A DNA stretch of 45,205 nucleotides from an uncultured bacterium (GCA_937910685.1 CALEMP010000047.1:1-45205); one strand, 5' to 3'. Shown: positions 18,753 to 27,945, numbered from the stretch's first letter. Numbers and translations are program-made. The notes: generated by a model from the letters alone, not told the origin.

Positions 18753-20557
18753 TTGAAGAAATCCTCCCAGTCCGTGAACTGGTCCAGGATTTTGGGCTTC
18801 GCTACCACGATGCGTGCAGGATGCCAGGTGGTGTACCACTCCCAATTCACATCCAAGGGTCCAAAGATGTGGGCCGTGCTCCCGGGTAGGTTGGAACCCA
18901 AGAGTTCCACATTGCCCCCGCGCGCCACGTGGGCCGGACGGAAAGCAATCAGGTTGGCGTTGCTGCTGGAAGCCGTAAGGCAGTGGGAAGGGAGTTCGCC
19001 CAGGTGAGCGCTGAGTTCGCCAGCCAGTTCGGGGGTCAAGAGGATCGGTTCTTCGTTGCTGTTGATCCACTCCGCAAAGCTTGCGATGGGAGCAACCGGG
19101 GTTTCAATGCTGCGTGCGCTGGCCTCCTGTCGCATTCCCCCCGGGATGGCGAGGAGCGCGGCAAAGCAAAGGGGCAAGGCCTTTGGGTAGCGCGCCCAGC
19201 GTCCCAGCCAGACGGCACCTTGGGCGGCGAAGAGCACGCCAAAGGGCAAAAACAAGAGCATGTTGCGGGCAAAGAAAACCCGCTGACCGCTGAAGATCAG
19301 AGCCAAAAGGATGGGGACCGTGGCCAGCAAGGCTAACTCTCTTGGCTTGCGTCTTGCCCAGACGACCATACCGCAAAATACCAGCACCGAGAACATGGCT
19401 GCAAGCGGGGCATGGGCCGAGCCTAAGACGCGTCCCAAGTAGTTCATGATCAGGCCCAGGTGAGAGATGCCCGATTGCACCGTGTAGCCGTAAGCCCCGA
19501 GGCCATAGTGCTCGACCTCCCACAAGACATCGCGCAGGAACAGCTGGGGCTCAACCAAACAGCCCGGAGTGATGGCGATGAAGGTTGCGGTCATGCTCAA
19601 GAGCAGGACGGGGATCTCGTCGGCCGAGTGGGACTTGCGCCGGTTCCACGCACTGACGAGCAAGGGCAAGAGCAAGATCCCTCCGGTGTACTTGGTGCTA
19701 ATCGCCGCGCCTAGAGCGATGGCCGCGGGCACCAGGCTGCCTCCGGTGCGTCGGGCCCGGAGTAAGAGCCACAGGTAGAGGGACGCGAATTGCACCAGCA
19801 CGGGGTCTGGTGCAATCCAGCGCGCGTGGTAGGCAAACTCCCATGATGTGCCCATGGCCAAGGCCGCCCAGAGCCCTCCTAGGGTTCCCAGGGTCTCGCG
19901 CCCAGCGAGGAAAATCCACAGCAAAGCCAGGGTCGCTAGACCCAGGAAGATTTCCCTCTGACGTTGAACGAAGCGCGGTGAACCGACACGTTCCTTGAGA
20001 GCCTCGGTCGGAATAGTGAGGCCCTTGATTTCTTCGCCCACTCGCCGTTCATGGCGGATTTGCATCTGGCTCCAGGGGATGCTCGTTAGCTCTGGGGCCA
20101 AGGCGGCGACCGACAGCAAGAAGGTCATGGAGGGGTAGTTGTACCAGCCAGGCAGCAGCCGTCCATCGTCAAGCGCGTGCTCCAGGTTCTGCTGGTGCAG
20201 GGGGTCATCCCAGTACTTGCCGAAATTGAGCCCCCGGGAACCGGTCCAGGCGAACCAGCACATAATCAGCAGCACCAACCAGCCCCAATGTCGGTTCAGG
20301 TTGGCGGGTGGTCCGATGGGGGAGTCGATCTCCGAGGCCGACGGGGAGACGTCGGGTTGGTTCGGTTGCGGTGGGACTTCCGCGGGGGGGGCCTCTGGAG
20401 GATTCATGGGAGGGTTCATGAGAAGTGTTTCGGGAGGAGTTTCGTTCTCCGTCGGATTCTTCTGGCTTGGATTCTTTTGGCTCGGATTCTCTTGGCTCGG
20501 ATTCTCTTGGTGACGCCCATCGGGCTCCGGCAGATCGATCGGTTTGCTTCCACTCAT
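18749..20557 (-). CDS. Polytopic glycosyltransferase, GT39/ArnT-like (GT-C fold)
   Basis: A 602-residue inner-membrane protein. The first 90 residues are Pro/Asn/Gln-rich and disordered, including a 5-residue (E/K)NPSQ repeat. The first membrane segment (WGWLVLLIMCWFAW) leads into an external loop with KYWDDPLHQQ, whose acidic pair matches the catalytic Asp loop of GT-C lipid-linked-sugar transferases. About nine further hydrophobic segments follow to residue 480, then a soluble C-terminal domain. Members of this class move sugars from polyprenyl-phosphate donors to lipids or proteins in the periplasm. The gene lies 12 bp after the nucleotidyltransferase/GT2 gene, whose GT2 half is of the type that makes such polyprenyl-linked sugars. 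It overlaps the lipoprotein gene by 4 bp. Confidence 0.8.
   Translation of the reverse strand: MSGSKPIDLPEPDGRHQENPSQENPSQKNPSQKNPTENETPPETLLMNPPMNPPEAPPAEVPPQPNQPDVSPSASEIDSPIGPPANLNRHWGWLVLLIMCWFAWTGSRGLNFGKYWDDPLHQQNLEHALDDGRLLPGWYNYPSMTFLLSVAALAPELTSIPWSQMQIRHERRVGEEIKGLTIPTEALKERVGSPRFVQRQREIFLGLATLALLWIFLAGRETLGTLGGLWAALAMGTSWEFAYHARWIAPDPVLVQFASLYLWLLLRARRTGGSLVPAAIALGAAISTKYTGGILLLPLLVSAWNRRKSHSADEIPVLLLSMTATFIAITPGCLVEPQLFLRDVLWEVEHYGLGAYGYTVQSGISHLGLIMNYLGRVLGSAHAPLAAMFSVLVFCGMVVWARRKPRELALLATVPILLALIFSGQRVFFARNMLLFLPFGVLFAAQGAVWLGRWARYPKALPLCFAALLAIPGGMRQEASARSIETPVAPIASFAEWINSNEEPILLTPELAGELSAHLGELPSHCLTASSSNANLIAFRPAHVARGGNVELLGSNLPGSTAHIFGPLDVNWEWYTTWHPARIVVAKPKILDQFTDWEDFFK
20454..20513. 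repeat. 15-bp tandem repeat, four copies, inside the GT39-like gene
   Basis: GGATTCT begins at 20454, 20469, 20484 and 20499, an exact 15-bp period with degenerate ends. On the coding strand it encodes about four copies of the pentapeptide (E/K)NPSQ in the cytoplasmic N-terminal tail. The copy number is likely variable between strains. Confidence 0.85.
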
Positions 20558-20569
20558 TTTGCAATCAGC

Positions 20570-22003
20570 TTAGCCGCCAAAGCGCTTAGCGAGGATCAAA
20601 CGCAGCATACGCAGGGCAGTCTTGGAAACGTGAAAAAACCCAGCGGAGTGTTTGGATTCTCCGCCTACACGGGCGTGGTAGCTGATCGGAATCTCGATCA
20701 CACGCAGGCGCGCGCGCAGGGCCTCGATCATCATTTCGGGGCTGAATTCCGGGCCCGTGTGGGTTGCCTGGGTGCGGATCTTGGTCCAAGTGGTTTTCCA
20801 AAGGGCGCGGTAGGTGCAGCCCACATCCGTGAAGCGCGGCTCTTGGCCCCACCACAGGACTTCGATCAGCTTGCCCACTACGATGTTGCCCAGGCGCAGG
20901 ATCCCGCCCATGTTGGAACCCTGTTCGATCATCTCGCGAGTGGTGCGGGTGCCCATCACCATGTCTGCGTCTTTCAGGAACTCCAAGAATTTGCCGATGT
21001 CTTTCGAGCGAAAAGAGTGATCCGCTTCGGTGATGATCAGGATGTCGCCACTGGCGTGATCGAGGCCCCATTGGATCGTGTCCCCGTAACCGGTTTGGGT
21101 CACGGTCTCCACCCTGGCGCCCGCTTCCCGGGCCAGTTCCGCCGTGCGATCGGTGGAGGAATTATCCACCACCAGCACTTCGTCCACATGCCCCACGAAG
21201 TCGCGCACCACGTGGGCAATCGATTCTTCCTCGTTGTAGGCCGGGATCACCAGACTCGTGGTAAAGCTGGCAAACTGCTTGGTGCGCGCCAGGTGGTTGG
21301 CGGTGTGGTGGTCTTCGAGGGTGTTCACATTGAGGTAGTCCCCGCCGAGCTCGAAGGGCAGCACCGCCAGCCCTTCCCGCGCTGCTTCGCGGATCACGTC
21401 GGTCAATTCCACCCGTCCGCTGCGGGGGTTTGGGGCCGTGCTTCGAATGCGCTCGAACAAACTGGGCTGAAAGGCATAGGTGCCGCAGCCCAGTAAATCC
21501 CCGCTGGGGTGTTTTGGCTTTTCCTCCAAATCCACGATGCGTCCATCGTCAATCGTCAGGCAGTAGTTTTTTGTGATGCGTCGGGCATCCGCAGTGCGGT
21601 GCACTGCGCACCAAGCGAACCAGTCCGTGTCTGTGGGCCGCAGCTTTGAATGTCCCGCGTCGAGATAAAGCTCGTCTCCCAAAATCGTCACAAAGGGCCG
21701 GTCCAAAAAAGGTTCCGCCAGCAAAATACCCCGGGCCAAGCCGATCTTGGGGTCCTCGCAATGCACATAGGTGAGCTGGACCCCAAGGCGCTCTCCATCT
21801 CCCAGGTGCTCTTCAATCATCGAGCCGAGATGCCCGGTGATGATCACAATCCGCTTGATCCCAAAATCGTCCCGCAGAATCTTCACGTTGCGCTCGATGA
21901 TCGGCGTGCCCGCGATTTCCAGCATCACCTTGGGCATCCAGGTGGTCGCCGGATAGGCGCGCACGCCCTCGCCGGCGGCGGGGATTAGGCCAAGTTCGAA
22001 CAT
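20570..22003 (-). CDS. Fusion of sugar nucleotidyltransferase and DPM1-like GT2 glycosyltransferase
   Basis: This 477-residue protein joins two enzymes. Residues 1-245 form a nucleotidyltransferase of the glucose-1-phosphate thymidylyl/uridylyl-transferase type, with LIPAAGEGVRAYPATTWMPK as the nucleotide loop and catalytic Lys, then VTILGDELY, EEKPKHP and GDYLNVNT. Residues 250-477 form a family-2 glycosyltransferase, with SLVIPAYNEEESIAHVV, VLVVDNSSTDRT, the DxD-equivalent TEADHSF and a late DVGCTYRALW segment, resembling polyprenyl/dolichyl-phosphate sugar synthases. There is no obvious membrane segment. The fusion could make an NDP-sugar and pass it to a lipid carrier. It is the first gene of the operon that continues into the GT39-like and sulfatase-like genes. 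The start is ATG at 22003. Confidence 0.88.
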   Translation of the reverse strand: MFELGLIPAAGEGVRAYPATTWMPKVMLEIAGTPIIERNVKILRDDFGIKRIVIITGHLGSMIEEHLGDGERLGVQLTYVHCEDPKIGLARGILLAEPFLDRPFVTILGDELYLDAGHSKLRPTDTDWFAWCAVHRTADARRITKNYCLTIDDGRIVDLEEKPKHPSGDLLGCGTYAFQPSLFERIRSTAPNPRSGRVELTDVIREAAREGLAVLPFELGGDYLNVNTLEDHHTANHLARTKQFASFTTSLVIPAYNEEESIAHVVRDFVGHVDEVLVVDNSSTDRTAELAREAGARVETVTQTGYGDTIQWGLDHASGDILIITEADHSFRSKDIGKFLEFLKDADMVMGTRTTREMIEQGSNMGGILRLGNIVVGKLIEVLWWGQEPRFTDVGCTYRALWKTTWTKIRTQATHTGPEFSPEMMIEALRARLRVIEIPISYHARVGGESKHSAGFFHVSKTALRMLRLILAKRFGG

Positions 22004-22242
22004 TCTTTATTGGGGGAGGGTGGGGTCGTGCCACAGCATAACGACTTGGACTATGGGATTGCAGCTAGCGTGTGGGCTAGGGGAGCTGGCTTGCTTCAAC
22101 TGGCCAGCAGTTGCGTTTTCCGTCGGTGGGCGACTCCCGAGAGACTTGCGCCGCCGACTGGGGATTCAATCCATCTCCTCCCAGACCCCCAAGGGCCTAT
22201 CCGAGGCTAGAATGCGCGCCCTTCTGACCCGAGAAGAGCCCC

Positions 22243-22677
22243 TTGGAAATCCCCCAATCCCTCAAAGGCGTGGTTTGCGCCCTGCACCACCTGGCCATCG
22301 TGGTCCCCGATCTGGGGGCCGCGAGAGGTTTGTATGAGGGCGTGCTGGGCTTGGCTGCGGGCCAGGTGGAGTACGTGGCGGACCAGAAGGTCAACGTGCT
22401 GGTGCTGATGGCGGGGGAGCAACGCATCGAATTGGTGGAACCGGTGGGGGAAGACTCGCCGGTGGCCAAGTTCATCGAACGCAAAGGGGGCGGGCTGCAC
22501 CACTTGGCTTGGCGGGTGACGGACTTGGATCAGGCGCTCGGCATATTGAAGGGGCGCGGGGTGCGCCTGATCGATCAGGAGCCACGCCAGGGAGCGCACC
22601 ACACGCGCATCGCATTTGTGCATCCAAAAGCCACAGGCGGTGTGTTGATGGAGCTCGTGGAGGACCCCGGCTCCTGA
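22243..22677 (+). CDS. mce: Methylmalonyl-CoA epimerase (VOC fold)
   Basis: The enzyme epimerises (S)- to (R)-methylmalonyl-CoA, linking the carboxylase product to the mutase. The 144-residue protein has two vicinal-oxygen-chelate modules, with [11 protein letters not shown] at the start, [21 protein letters not shown] and GGVLMELVE. The metal-ligand set of the family (His, Gln, His, Glu) maps to H16, Q60, H87 and E137. I chose the TTG start at 22243, which has GAGAAG about 6-12 nt upstream; an in-frame GTG at 22270 would shorten the protein by nine residues. A TAGAAT at 22208-22213 is a possible -10. The gene is followed 64 bp later by the carboxyltransferase gene. Confidence 0.9.
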   Translation: MEIPQSLKGVVCALHHLAIVVPDLGAARGLYEGVLGLAAGQVEYVADQKVNVLVLMAGEQRIELVEPVGEDSPVAKFIERKGGGLHHLAWRVTDLDQALGILKGRGVRLIDQEPRQGAHHTRIAFVHPKATGGVLMELVEDPGS

Positions 22678-22718
22678 CTCGCTGCCTCCTGATTCCCCGC
22701 CTCGTAGACCATTCACTG

Positions 22719-22724
22719 TAAAAT
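22719..22724 (+). promoter_or_regulatory. TAAAAT, possible internal -10 before the carboxyltransferase gene
   Basis: TAAAAT ends 17 nt before the ATG at 22742 in the 64-bp gap after the epimerase gene. It could allow separate expression of the carboxylase genes. No clear -35 is seen. Confidence 0.35.
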
Positions 22725-22741
22725 TGAGCCTAACTGATCCC

Positions 22742-24292
22742 ATGTCTGAAGAAACGAAAACTGAGCGACTCTTCTCCATGCGAGCCAAAGCCCAAGCGGG
22801 TGGCGGTCAAAAACGCATCGATGCCCAGCACAAGAAGGGCAAGCTCACCGCTCGCGAGCGGATTGACTTCCTGGTGGACGAAGGATCGTTCGTGGAACTC
22901 GACCGCTATGTGACCCACCGCTGCACGGACTTTGGCATGGGAGACCAGAAGATCCTTGGGGACGGAGTCGTCACCGGGCACGCATTGATCGCGGGTCGGC
23001 CGGTGTACTTGTTTTCCCAGGACTTCACGGTTTTTGGGGGCAGCTTGTCGGAAACCCATGCGGAGAAAATCTGCAAGATCATGGACTTGGCCACGAAGAC
23101 CGGCGTGCCCGTGATCGGACTCAAGGACTCAGGGGGCGCGCGTATCCAGGAGGGGGTTTCTAGCATGGGCGGCTATGCGGAGATTTTTTGGCGCAACACC
23201 CAAGCCTCGGGGGTCGTGCCCCAGATCTCGGCCATCATGGGGCCGTGCGCAGGGGGCGCTGTTTACAGTCCAGCCCTGACAGACTTTGTGTTCATGGTGG
23301 AAGGCACCTCCTATATGCACATCACGGGACCCGAAGTGGTCAAGACCGTGACCCACGAGATTGTGACCTCGGAAGAATTGGGCGGCGCGGCAGTGCACGC
23401 GGAAAAATCAGGGGTTTCGCACTTCACTGCCCCGGATGACAAGAGTTGCCTGAACTCGATTCGGCAGCTGCTTTCCTATCTTCCCCTGAACAACGCGGAG
23501 GGAGCGCCCATGGGGTCCTGCGAGGATCCCGCCGATCGTTGCGATGAAGAGTTGGACACGCTTGTGCCCACCGATCCGCAAAAGCCCTACGACATGCACC
23601 GGATCATCGAGCGCGTGGTGGATGTTGATTCCTTCATGGAGGTCCACGCGGAATATGCGCGCAACATTCTGGTGGGCTATGCCCGACTTGGTGGGCGCGT
23701 GGTGGGTATCGTCGCGAACCAGCCGGCAGTGCTGGCTGGGTGCCTCGACATCGCATCGAGCGAAAAAGGCGCACGCTTCATCCGTTTCTGTGACGCGTTC
23801 AACATTCCGATCGTGACTTTTGAAGATGTTCCTGGATTCTTGCCGGGGACCGCCCAGGAATATGCGGGCATCATCCGTCACGGGGCCAAGTTGCTCTATG
23901 CCTATTGCGAGGCTACGGTGCCCAAGCTGACCGTGATCACCCGCAAGGCTTATGGGGGTGCCTATGACGTGATGGGTTCCAAGCACGTGCGCGCGGATTT
24001 GAATGTGGCCTGGCCCAGCGCGCAAATTGCCGTGATGGGGGCTGCGGGAGCCGCCAACATCATCCATCGGCGTGAGATCGGCGCTTCAGACAAACCCGAA
24101 GAGGTGCTGGCGGAAAAAGCGGCGGAGTACGAAGAGACCTTCAACAATCCCTACCGCGCCGCCGCCCGGGGGTTCATCGATGATGTGATCGAAGCGCGCA
24201 TGACACGACCCTATCTGATCCGGGCGCTCGGTGTCTTGGCCAGTAAGCACGAGCCCGGACCCACCCGTAAGCACGGAAACATCCCGCTCTGA
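22742..24292 (+). CDS. pccB: Acyl-CoA (propionyl-CoA) carboxylase, carboxyltransferase beta subunit
   Basis: This subunit transfers CO2 from carboxybiotin to an acyl-CoA; with its neighbours, propionyl-CoA is the likely substrate. The 516-residue protein has the two crotonase-like halves of PccB/AccD5-type subunits. The N-terminal half carries [19 protein letters not shown] and [12 protein letters not shown]. The C-terminal half carries [27 protein letters not shown] and [13 protein letters not shown]. Asp follows GGAY, at the position I believe corresponds to the Streptomyces PccB Asp422 reported to favour propionyl-CoA over acetyl-CoA. An in-frame TTG lies upstream at 22724, but ATG 22742 gives the usual N-terminus. 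The product could also be a methylmalonyl-CoA decarboxylase alpha subunit, but no membrane subunits are nearby. Confidence 0.93.
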   Translation: MSEETKTERLFSMRAKAQAGGGQKRIDAQHKKGKLTARERIDFLVDEGSFVELDRYVTHRCTDFGMGDQKILGDGVVTGHALIAGRPVYLFSQDFTVFGGSLSETHAEKICKIMDLATKTGVPVIGLKDSGGARIQEGVSSMGGYAEIFWRNTQASGVVPQISAIMGPCAGGAVYSPALTDFVFMVEGTSYMHITGPEVVKTVTHEIVTSEELGGAAVHAEKSGVSHFTAPDDKSCLNSIRQLLSYLPLNNAEGAPMGSCEDPADRCDEELDTLVPTDPQKPYDMHRIIERVVDVDSFMEVHAEYARNILVGYARLGGRVVGIVANQPAVLAGCLDIASSEKGARFIRFCDAFNIPIVTFEDVPGFLPGTAQEYAGIIRHGAKLLYAYCEATVPKLTVITRKAYGGAYDVMGSKHVRADLNVAWPSAQIAVMGAAGAANIIHRREIGASDKPEEVLAEKAAEYEETFNNPYRAAARGFIDDVIEARMTRPYLIRALGVLASKHEPGPTRKHGNIPL

Positions 24293-24318
24293 TCACGACC
24301 TCGCAAGATTCAATCCAC

Positions 24319-25845
24319 ATGTTCCAACGCATCCTGATAGCCAACCGTGGCGAGATCGCCCTGCGCGTGATCCGCACCGCCCGAGAAATGGGCATCGAGT
24401 GTGTGGCCGTTCACTCAGCCGACGACTCAAAGGCCCTGCATGTGCGCATGGCTCACCGAGCCATTTGCCTTCCGGGGTCGACTCCCCAAGAAAACTATCT
24501 TTGCCCAGAGGCCCTCTTGGAGGCGGCGCGGGTCAGCGGGGCCGAGGCCATTCATCCGGGGTATGGGTTCTTGTCCGAGAACGCGGACTTTGCACGGGCT
24601 GTGGTCGAGGCCGGGCTGGCTTGGATCGGTCCGCCCCCCGAGGCCATCGCTGTGATGGGAGACAAGATCGAGAGCCGACGGGCCATGGGCGTGGCCAAGG
24701 TCGCTTGTGTCCCTGGAATGACCGATCCCGTGGCGGATCTGGCCGAGGCCCTGTCCGCAGGGGAAGGCATCGGCTACCCGATCGCGATCAAGGCGGCCGC
24801 CGGAGGTGGTGGCAAGGGGATTCGCATCGTGCGCGAGCCGGGGGACTTGGAGTCCGCTTTCAGGGCTGCATCTGGCGAGGCTCTTTCCGCTTTTGGGGAC
24901 GGGCGTCTGTACCTCGAACGCTACTTGGACCAGCCACGGCACGTGGAGATTCAGGTGCTCTTTGATCAGCACGGCAATGGTGTTCACCTGTTCGATCGTG
25001 AGTGTTCGATCCAGCGTCGGCATCAAAAGTTGCTGGAAGAGGCCCCCAGTCCGGTGGTGGATGCTGCCACCCGAGATGCCATGGGCGCCGTGGCTCTCAA
25101 GGCCGCAGCCCATGTGAATTATCAGGGCGCGGGCACCGTGGAGTTTCTCTGGGCGGACGGTGAGTTCTTCTTCCTGGAAATGAACACCCGCATTCAGGTG
25201 GAACATCCCATCACAGAGATGATCACCGGGGTGGATCTCGTGCGCCAGCAGTTGCTCGTGGCGGCGGGGGAGAAGCTTGAATTCAGCCAGTCCGACCTGT
25301 CCGTGACCGGCCACTCGATTGAGGTGCGGATCAATGCGGAGGATGCGTTGATGAATTTCCAGCCATGCACTGGCGTGCTGCAGAACCTGCGCGCGCCCGG
25401 TGGTCCCGGCGTGCGTTTGGACACGGGCATGTACCGGGGTATGGAAGTGGGCCCAAAGTACGATCCCATGTTGGGCAAGCTGGTGGTATGGGCCGCGGAT
25501 CGGCCCCAAGCCATCGAGCGCATGATACGCGCGATTCAAGAGATGAATGTGGGAGGGGTTAGCACTTCCCTACCTGCGGCCTTGCAGGTCCTTGAGCACG
25601 AGCGTTTCCGTTCTGGCGACTATGACACTCACTTCTTGGAGAGCCTGACCATCAAGCCTCCCGCCAAGTGGTTGCACCTGGTGGCAGCGGCTGCAGCGAT
25701 TCACCGCCATGATCTGGCGCGCAGAAAAGCCCTTGCTGGACCGAGCGCCGAGCGCGCTGGTTGGGTGGCCCGTGGACGCAATCAAAATGCGGATCGCGGC
25801 ATTCAGGCCAATCGTTCCACCGGAAGTTTTGGAGGCCAAGCATGA
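24319..25845 (+). CDS. accC: Biotin carboxylase subunit of acyl-CoA carboxylase
   Basis: The product carboxylates biotin with bicarbonate and ATP. The 508-residue protein starts [18 protein letters not shown] and has an N-terminal pre-ATP-grasp domain, the ATP-grasp domain with the glycine-rich loop [10 protein letters not shown] (about residues 157-166), [27 protein letters not shown], and a biotin-carboxylase C-terminal domain to about residue 445. The last 60 residues are a variable tail. In many PccA proteins the biotin-carrier domain is fused here; in this genome it is a separate gene whose ATG overlaps this stop codon (ATGA at 25842-25845). It follows the carboxyltransferase gene by 26 bp. 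Confidence 0.94.
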   Translation: MFQRILIANRGEIALRVIRTAREMGIECVAVHSADDSKALHVRMAHRAICLPGSTPQENYLCPEALLEAARVSGAEAIHPGYGFLSENADFARAVVEAGLAWIGPPPEAIAVMGDKIESRRAMGVAKVACVPGMTDPVADLAEALSAGEGIGYPIAIKAAAGGGGKGIRIVREPGDLESAFRAASGEALSAFGDGRLYLERYLDQPRHVEIQVLFDQHGNGVHLFDRECSIQRRHQKLLEEAPSPVVDAATRDAMGAVALKAAAHVNYQGAGTVEFLWADGEFFFLEMNTRIQVEHPITEMITGVDLVRQQLLVAAGEKLEFSQSDLSVTGHSIEVRINAEDALMNFQPCTGVLQNLRAPGGPGVRLDTGMYRGMEVGPKYDPMLGKLVVWAADRPQAIERMIRAIQEMNVGGVSTSLPAALQVLEHERFRSGDYDTHFLESLTIKPPAKWLHLVAAAAAIHRHDLARRKALAGPSAERAGWVARGRNQNADRGIQANRSTGSFGGQA

Positions 25846-26342
25846 AGTACTTTATTGCATGCGGTGACCAAGAGGTCGAGGTCGAGATTCACGAACAGGA
25901 AGGCCAGCGCTTCGTGCGCGTGAACGGCGAACCCTTCGAATTGTCCTATACGGAAATCGATGCCCTCGGACAAGTTGCCGTGCAACGGCATGGGGAAACC
26001 TATGCCCTGTCCATGGAAGGTAACACGGAAAAAGTGCGCGTGACCTTGGCGGGACATGTGTATGGCCTGGCCTTGGAAGACGAACGGGAGCGTGCGGCTC
26101 ATGTGGCGGAAAAGGCGGTGGACAAGGGCAAGGGTCCCCTGCGAGCGGTGATGCCCGGATTTGTGGCTGAGCTGCTCGTGGCCGAGGGCGATCAGGTCGA
26201 GGAGGGCACGCCCCTCTTGGTGCTGGAAGCGATGAAGATGCAGAATGAGATCACTGCGCCGTGCTCAGGAATCGTGAAGACCATCGCCGTAGCCGCCGGA
26301 GATGCGGTCCAGGCCGGGGACGTGCTGCTGACCATCCAGTAG
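25842..26342 (+). CDS. Biotin carboxyl carrier protein of the acyl-CoA carboxylase
   Basis: A 166-residue protein that carries the biotin between the two catalytic subunits. The biotinyl domain occupies about residues 97-166, with the target Lys132 in EAMKMQNE. The preceding 90 residues are beta-rich and resemble the BT (carboxyltransferase-interacting) linker found between the biotin carboxylase and carrier parts of fused PCC alpha subunits. The three genes thus look like a PccB/PccA system split at the biotin-carboxylase boundary. The start overlaps the biotin carboxylase stop by 4 bp, so translation is probably coupled. It is the last gene of the operon. Confidence 0.92.
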   Translation: MKYFIACGDQEVEVEIHEQEGQRFVRVNGEPFELSYTEIDALGQVAVQRHGETYALSMEGNTEKVRVTLAGHVYGLALEDERERAAHVAEKAVDKGKGPLRAVMPGFVAELLVAEGDQVEEGTPLLVLEAMKMQNEITAPCSGIVKTIAVAAGDAVQAGDVLLTIQ

Positions 26343-26367
26343 GACAACACCAAACGGAATATGGCGG

Positions 26368-26373
26368 TATGCT
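26368..26373 (+). promoter_or_regulatory. TATGCT, putative -10 element 6 nt before the DUF1028 gene
   Basis: TATGCT ends exactly 6 nt before the ATG at 26380, in the 37-bp gap after the biotin-carrier gene. The interval contains no convincing ribosome-binding site. Confidence 0.4.
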
Positions 26374-26379
26374 TGGGGT

Positions 26380-27918
26380 ATGCAATTCAATCTGCCGCGC
26401 CCTCTCATTTTGGGACTGATGGTCCTTGTGGGGCTGAGCCCTCCCGCCCTTGCTACCTGGAGCATCGTGGTTTTGAACCACCTGACCGGTGAAGTCTGCG
26501 TGGCCACGGCCACCTGCATTCCAAACATGAACATCCGCAAGTACGTGCCGGTGATTCGCGTGGGTAAAGGAGCAGGCGCAGCACAGAGCATGGTCGACGG
26601 CAGCGCCGGGAACCGTAACCTCATGTGGTCGGCCTTTGCATTGAATGCGCCCCCTGATCGGATTCTCGAACGATTGACCAGCGTGGGCAGCAGCCCCTGG
26701 GATCGTCAATATGGGATCGTGAGTTTTACAGGCGATGCGCGCACTTACAGCGGCCTGAACAACGGAAACCATGCCAGTGGTGTCACTGGGCAGGTGGGGG
26801 ATCTTTCCTACGCCATCCAGGGCAATGTGCTGGTGGGTGCCCTGCCGGTTTTGGAAGCCGAGCTTGCTCTGTTGAATGCGCCAGGGGATCTTTCCCAACG
26901 GGTGATGGCGGCTATGCAAGCCGCACGATTTGCAGGGGGCGACGGGCGCTGCTCCTGCGACTCCGCGGCTCCCACCAGTTGCGGCTCTCCGCCCCCGTCC
27001 TTCACGCACAGCGCCTACTCTGCCACCATTGTGATTGCGCGCATGGGCGACATTGATGGGGTTTGTACGGCGAGTTTGGGTTGTGCCAACGGGACCTACT
27101 ATTTGCGCCGGAATTTTGCTGGGAGCAGCAGTACTGTGGACGCGGTGGAGGGTTTGCAAGCGAACTATGACATCTGGCGCGGGGTGAATATGGGCCGACC
27201 CGATGGGATCACTTCGGTGGTGCAGGTTCCGGATCAGGAACTGCCCGCAAACGGCTTGTCCAGTACCAATGTGGTGGTGCGCTTGGTGGATCTAGATGGC
27301 GTGCCCCTGACCACGGGTGGGGCGAGTGTGACCATTGAAACGCGACACTCGGGAACGGACCCCGCCTTGCCCGGCGCGGTCACCGATCACGGGGACGGTA
27401 GCTACTCCTTTGATCTCGTGGCCACCACCACCCCCGGAGACGGCGAGTGGGGCGTGCGCGTGGACGACGGCATCAAACCCGTGTTGCTCTGGCCGCCGAT
27501 CACCTTGAACACCGTGGCGCCGCCGGAACTGCATTGTTCACGGAACACGATCAGTGCCTCCCAGGGTGGCACGGCGACCCTGCGCGTGCAACGGCCTGTG
27601 GCGGATGCGGCCCGGACCTATCAGATCCTTGGCAGCATCGCGGGAACCCAACCCGGCACGATGGTCGGTGGTGTCTTGGTGCCCCTCAATCAGGATCGTC
27701 TCTTTGGGATGACCCTCCAGGGCGGACTTTTGCCCCCGGTGTTCGAGGGCTTTGGTGGGAGCTTGGACGGTTTAGGGCTGGGCCTTGGGCGATTCTCGAT
27801 GGACCCCAGTTGGGCTTGGATCTTTGTGGGCCAGAGTTTCGACTTTTGCACGATGCTGGCAGACCAGGGCCAAGGGGCCGAGGTTTTGGGCCCGGTGGGT
27901 TTCGTCGTTGAACCCTGA
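26380..27918 (+). CDS. Secreted DUF1028-domain protein with C-terminal beta domains
   Basis: A 512-residue exported protein. The signal peptide ends at about PPALA (residues 20-24). Residues 25-235 form a DUF1028 domain, an Ntn-hydrolase-like family of unknown substrate. It has WSIVVLNHLTGEVCVATATC, YVPVIRVGKGAGAAQSMV and DLSYAIQGNVLVG in the usual order, plus a Cys-rich insert (GRCSCDSAAPTSC). Residues 285-385 look like an invasin/Ig-like domain (VVVRLVDLDGVPLTTGGASV, DHGDGSYSFDLVATTTPGDG). The last 120 residues contain YQILGSIAGTQPG and VPLNQDRLF, which I associate with C-terminal domains of secreted proteins from uncultured Planctomycetota; that link is inference. The gene stands alone between two operons. 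Confidence 0.85.
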   Translation: MQFNLPRPLILGLMVLVGLSPPALATWSIVVLNHLTGEVCVATATCIPNMNIRKYVPVIRVGKGAGAAQSMVDGSAGNRNLMWSAFALNAPPDRILERLTSVGSSPWDRQYGIVSFTGDARTYSGLNNGNHASGVTGQVGDLSYAIQGNVLVGALPVLEAELALLNAPGDLSQRVMAAMQAARFAGGDGRCSCDSAAPTSCGSPPPSFTHSAYSATIVIARMGDIDGVCTASLGCANGTYYLRRNFAGSSSTVDAVEGLQANYDIWRGVNMGRPDGITSVVQVPDQELPANGLSSTNVVVRLVDLDGVPLTTGGASVTIETRHSGTDPALPGAVTDHGDGSYSFDLVATTTPGDGEWGVRVDDGIKPVLLWPPITLNTVAPPELHCSRNTISASQGGTATLRVQRPVADAARTYQILGSIAGTQPGTMVGGVLVPLNQDRLFGMTLQGGLLPPVFEGFGGSLDGLGLGLGRFSMDPSWAWIFVGQSFDFCTMLADQGQGAEVLGPVGFVVEP

Positions 27919-27933
27919 GGGGGTCCAGTCGCC

Positions 27934-27945
27934 GGGCTGCAGCCC
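27934..27945. terminator. 12-bp palindrome after the DUF1028 gene
   Basis: GGGCTGCAGCCC is a perfect palindrome 16 nt after the stop, flanked by CGCC and GGGCG, which can extend pairing weakly. There is no T-tract. It is a possible transcript-end hairpin or protein-binding site. Confidence 0.3.

Noticed and set aside
18753..19070. N-terminal extension of the sulfatase-like lipoprotein
   Set aside because: It lies inside the upstream glycosyltransferase gene and would bury the lipoprotein signal; the GTG at 18752 overlapping the stop codon is far more plausible.
20177..21496. A 439-codon plus-strand frame across two glycan genes
   Set aside because: It spans the junction of two well-supported minus-strand genes and has no recognisable domain.
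22122..22171. A tRNA or tmRNA-like element (T-loop-like TTCAATC at 22165 near a GTCGGTGG/CCGCCGAC hairpin at 22122-22158)
   Set aside because: The bases flanking the TTCAATC do not form a T stem, and there is no acceptor stem or anticodon arm in register.
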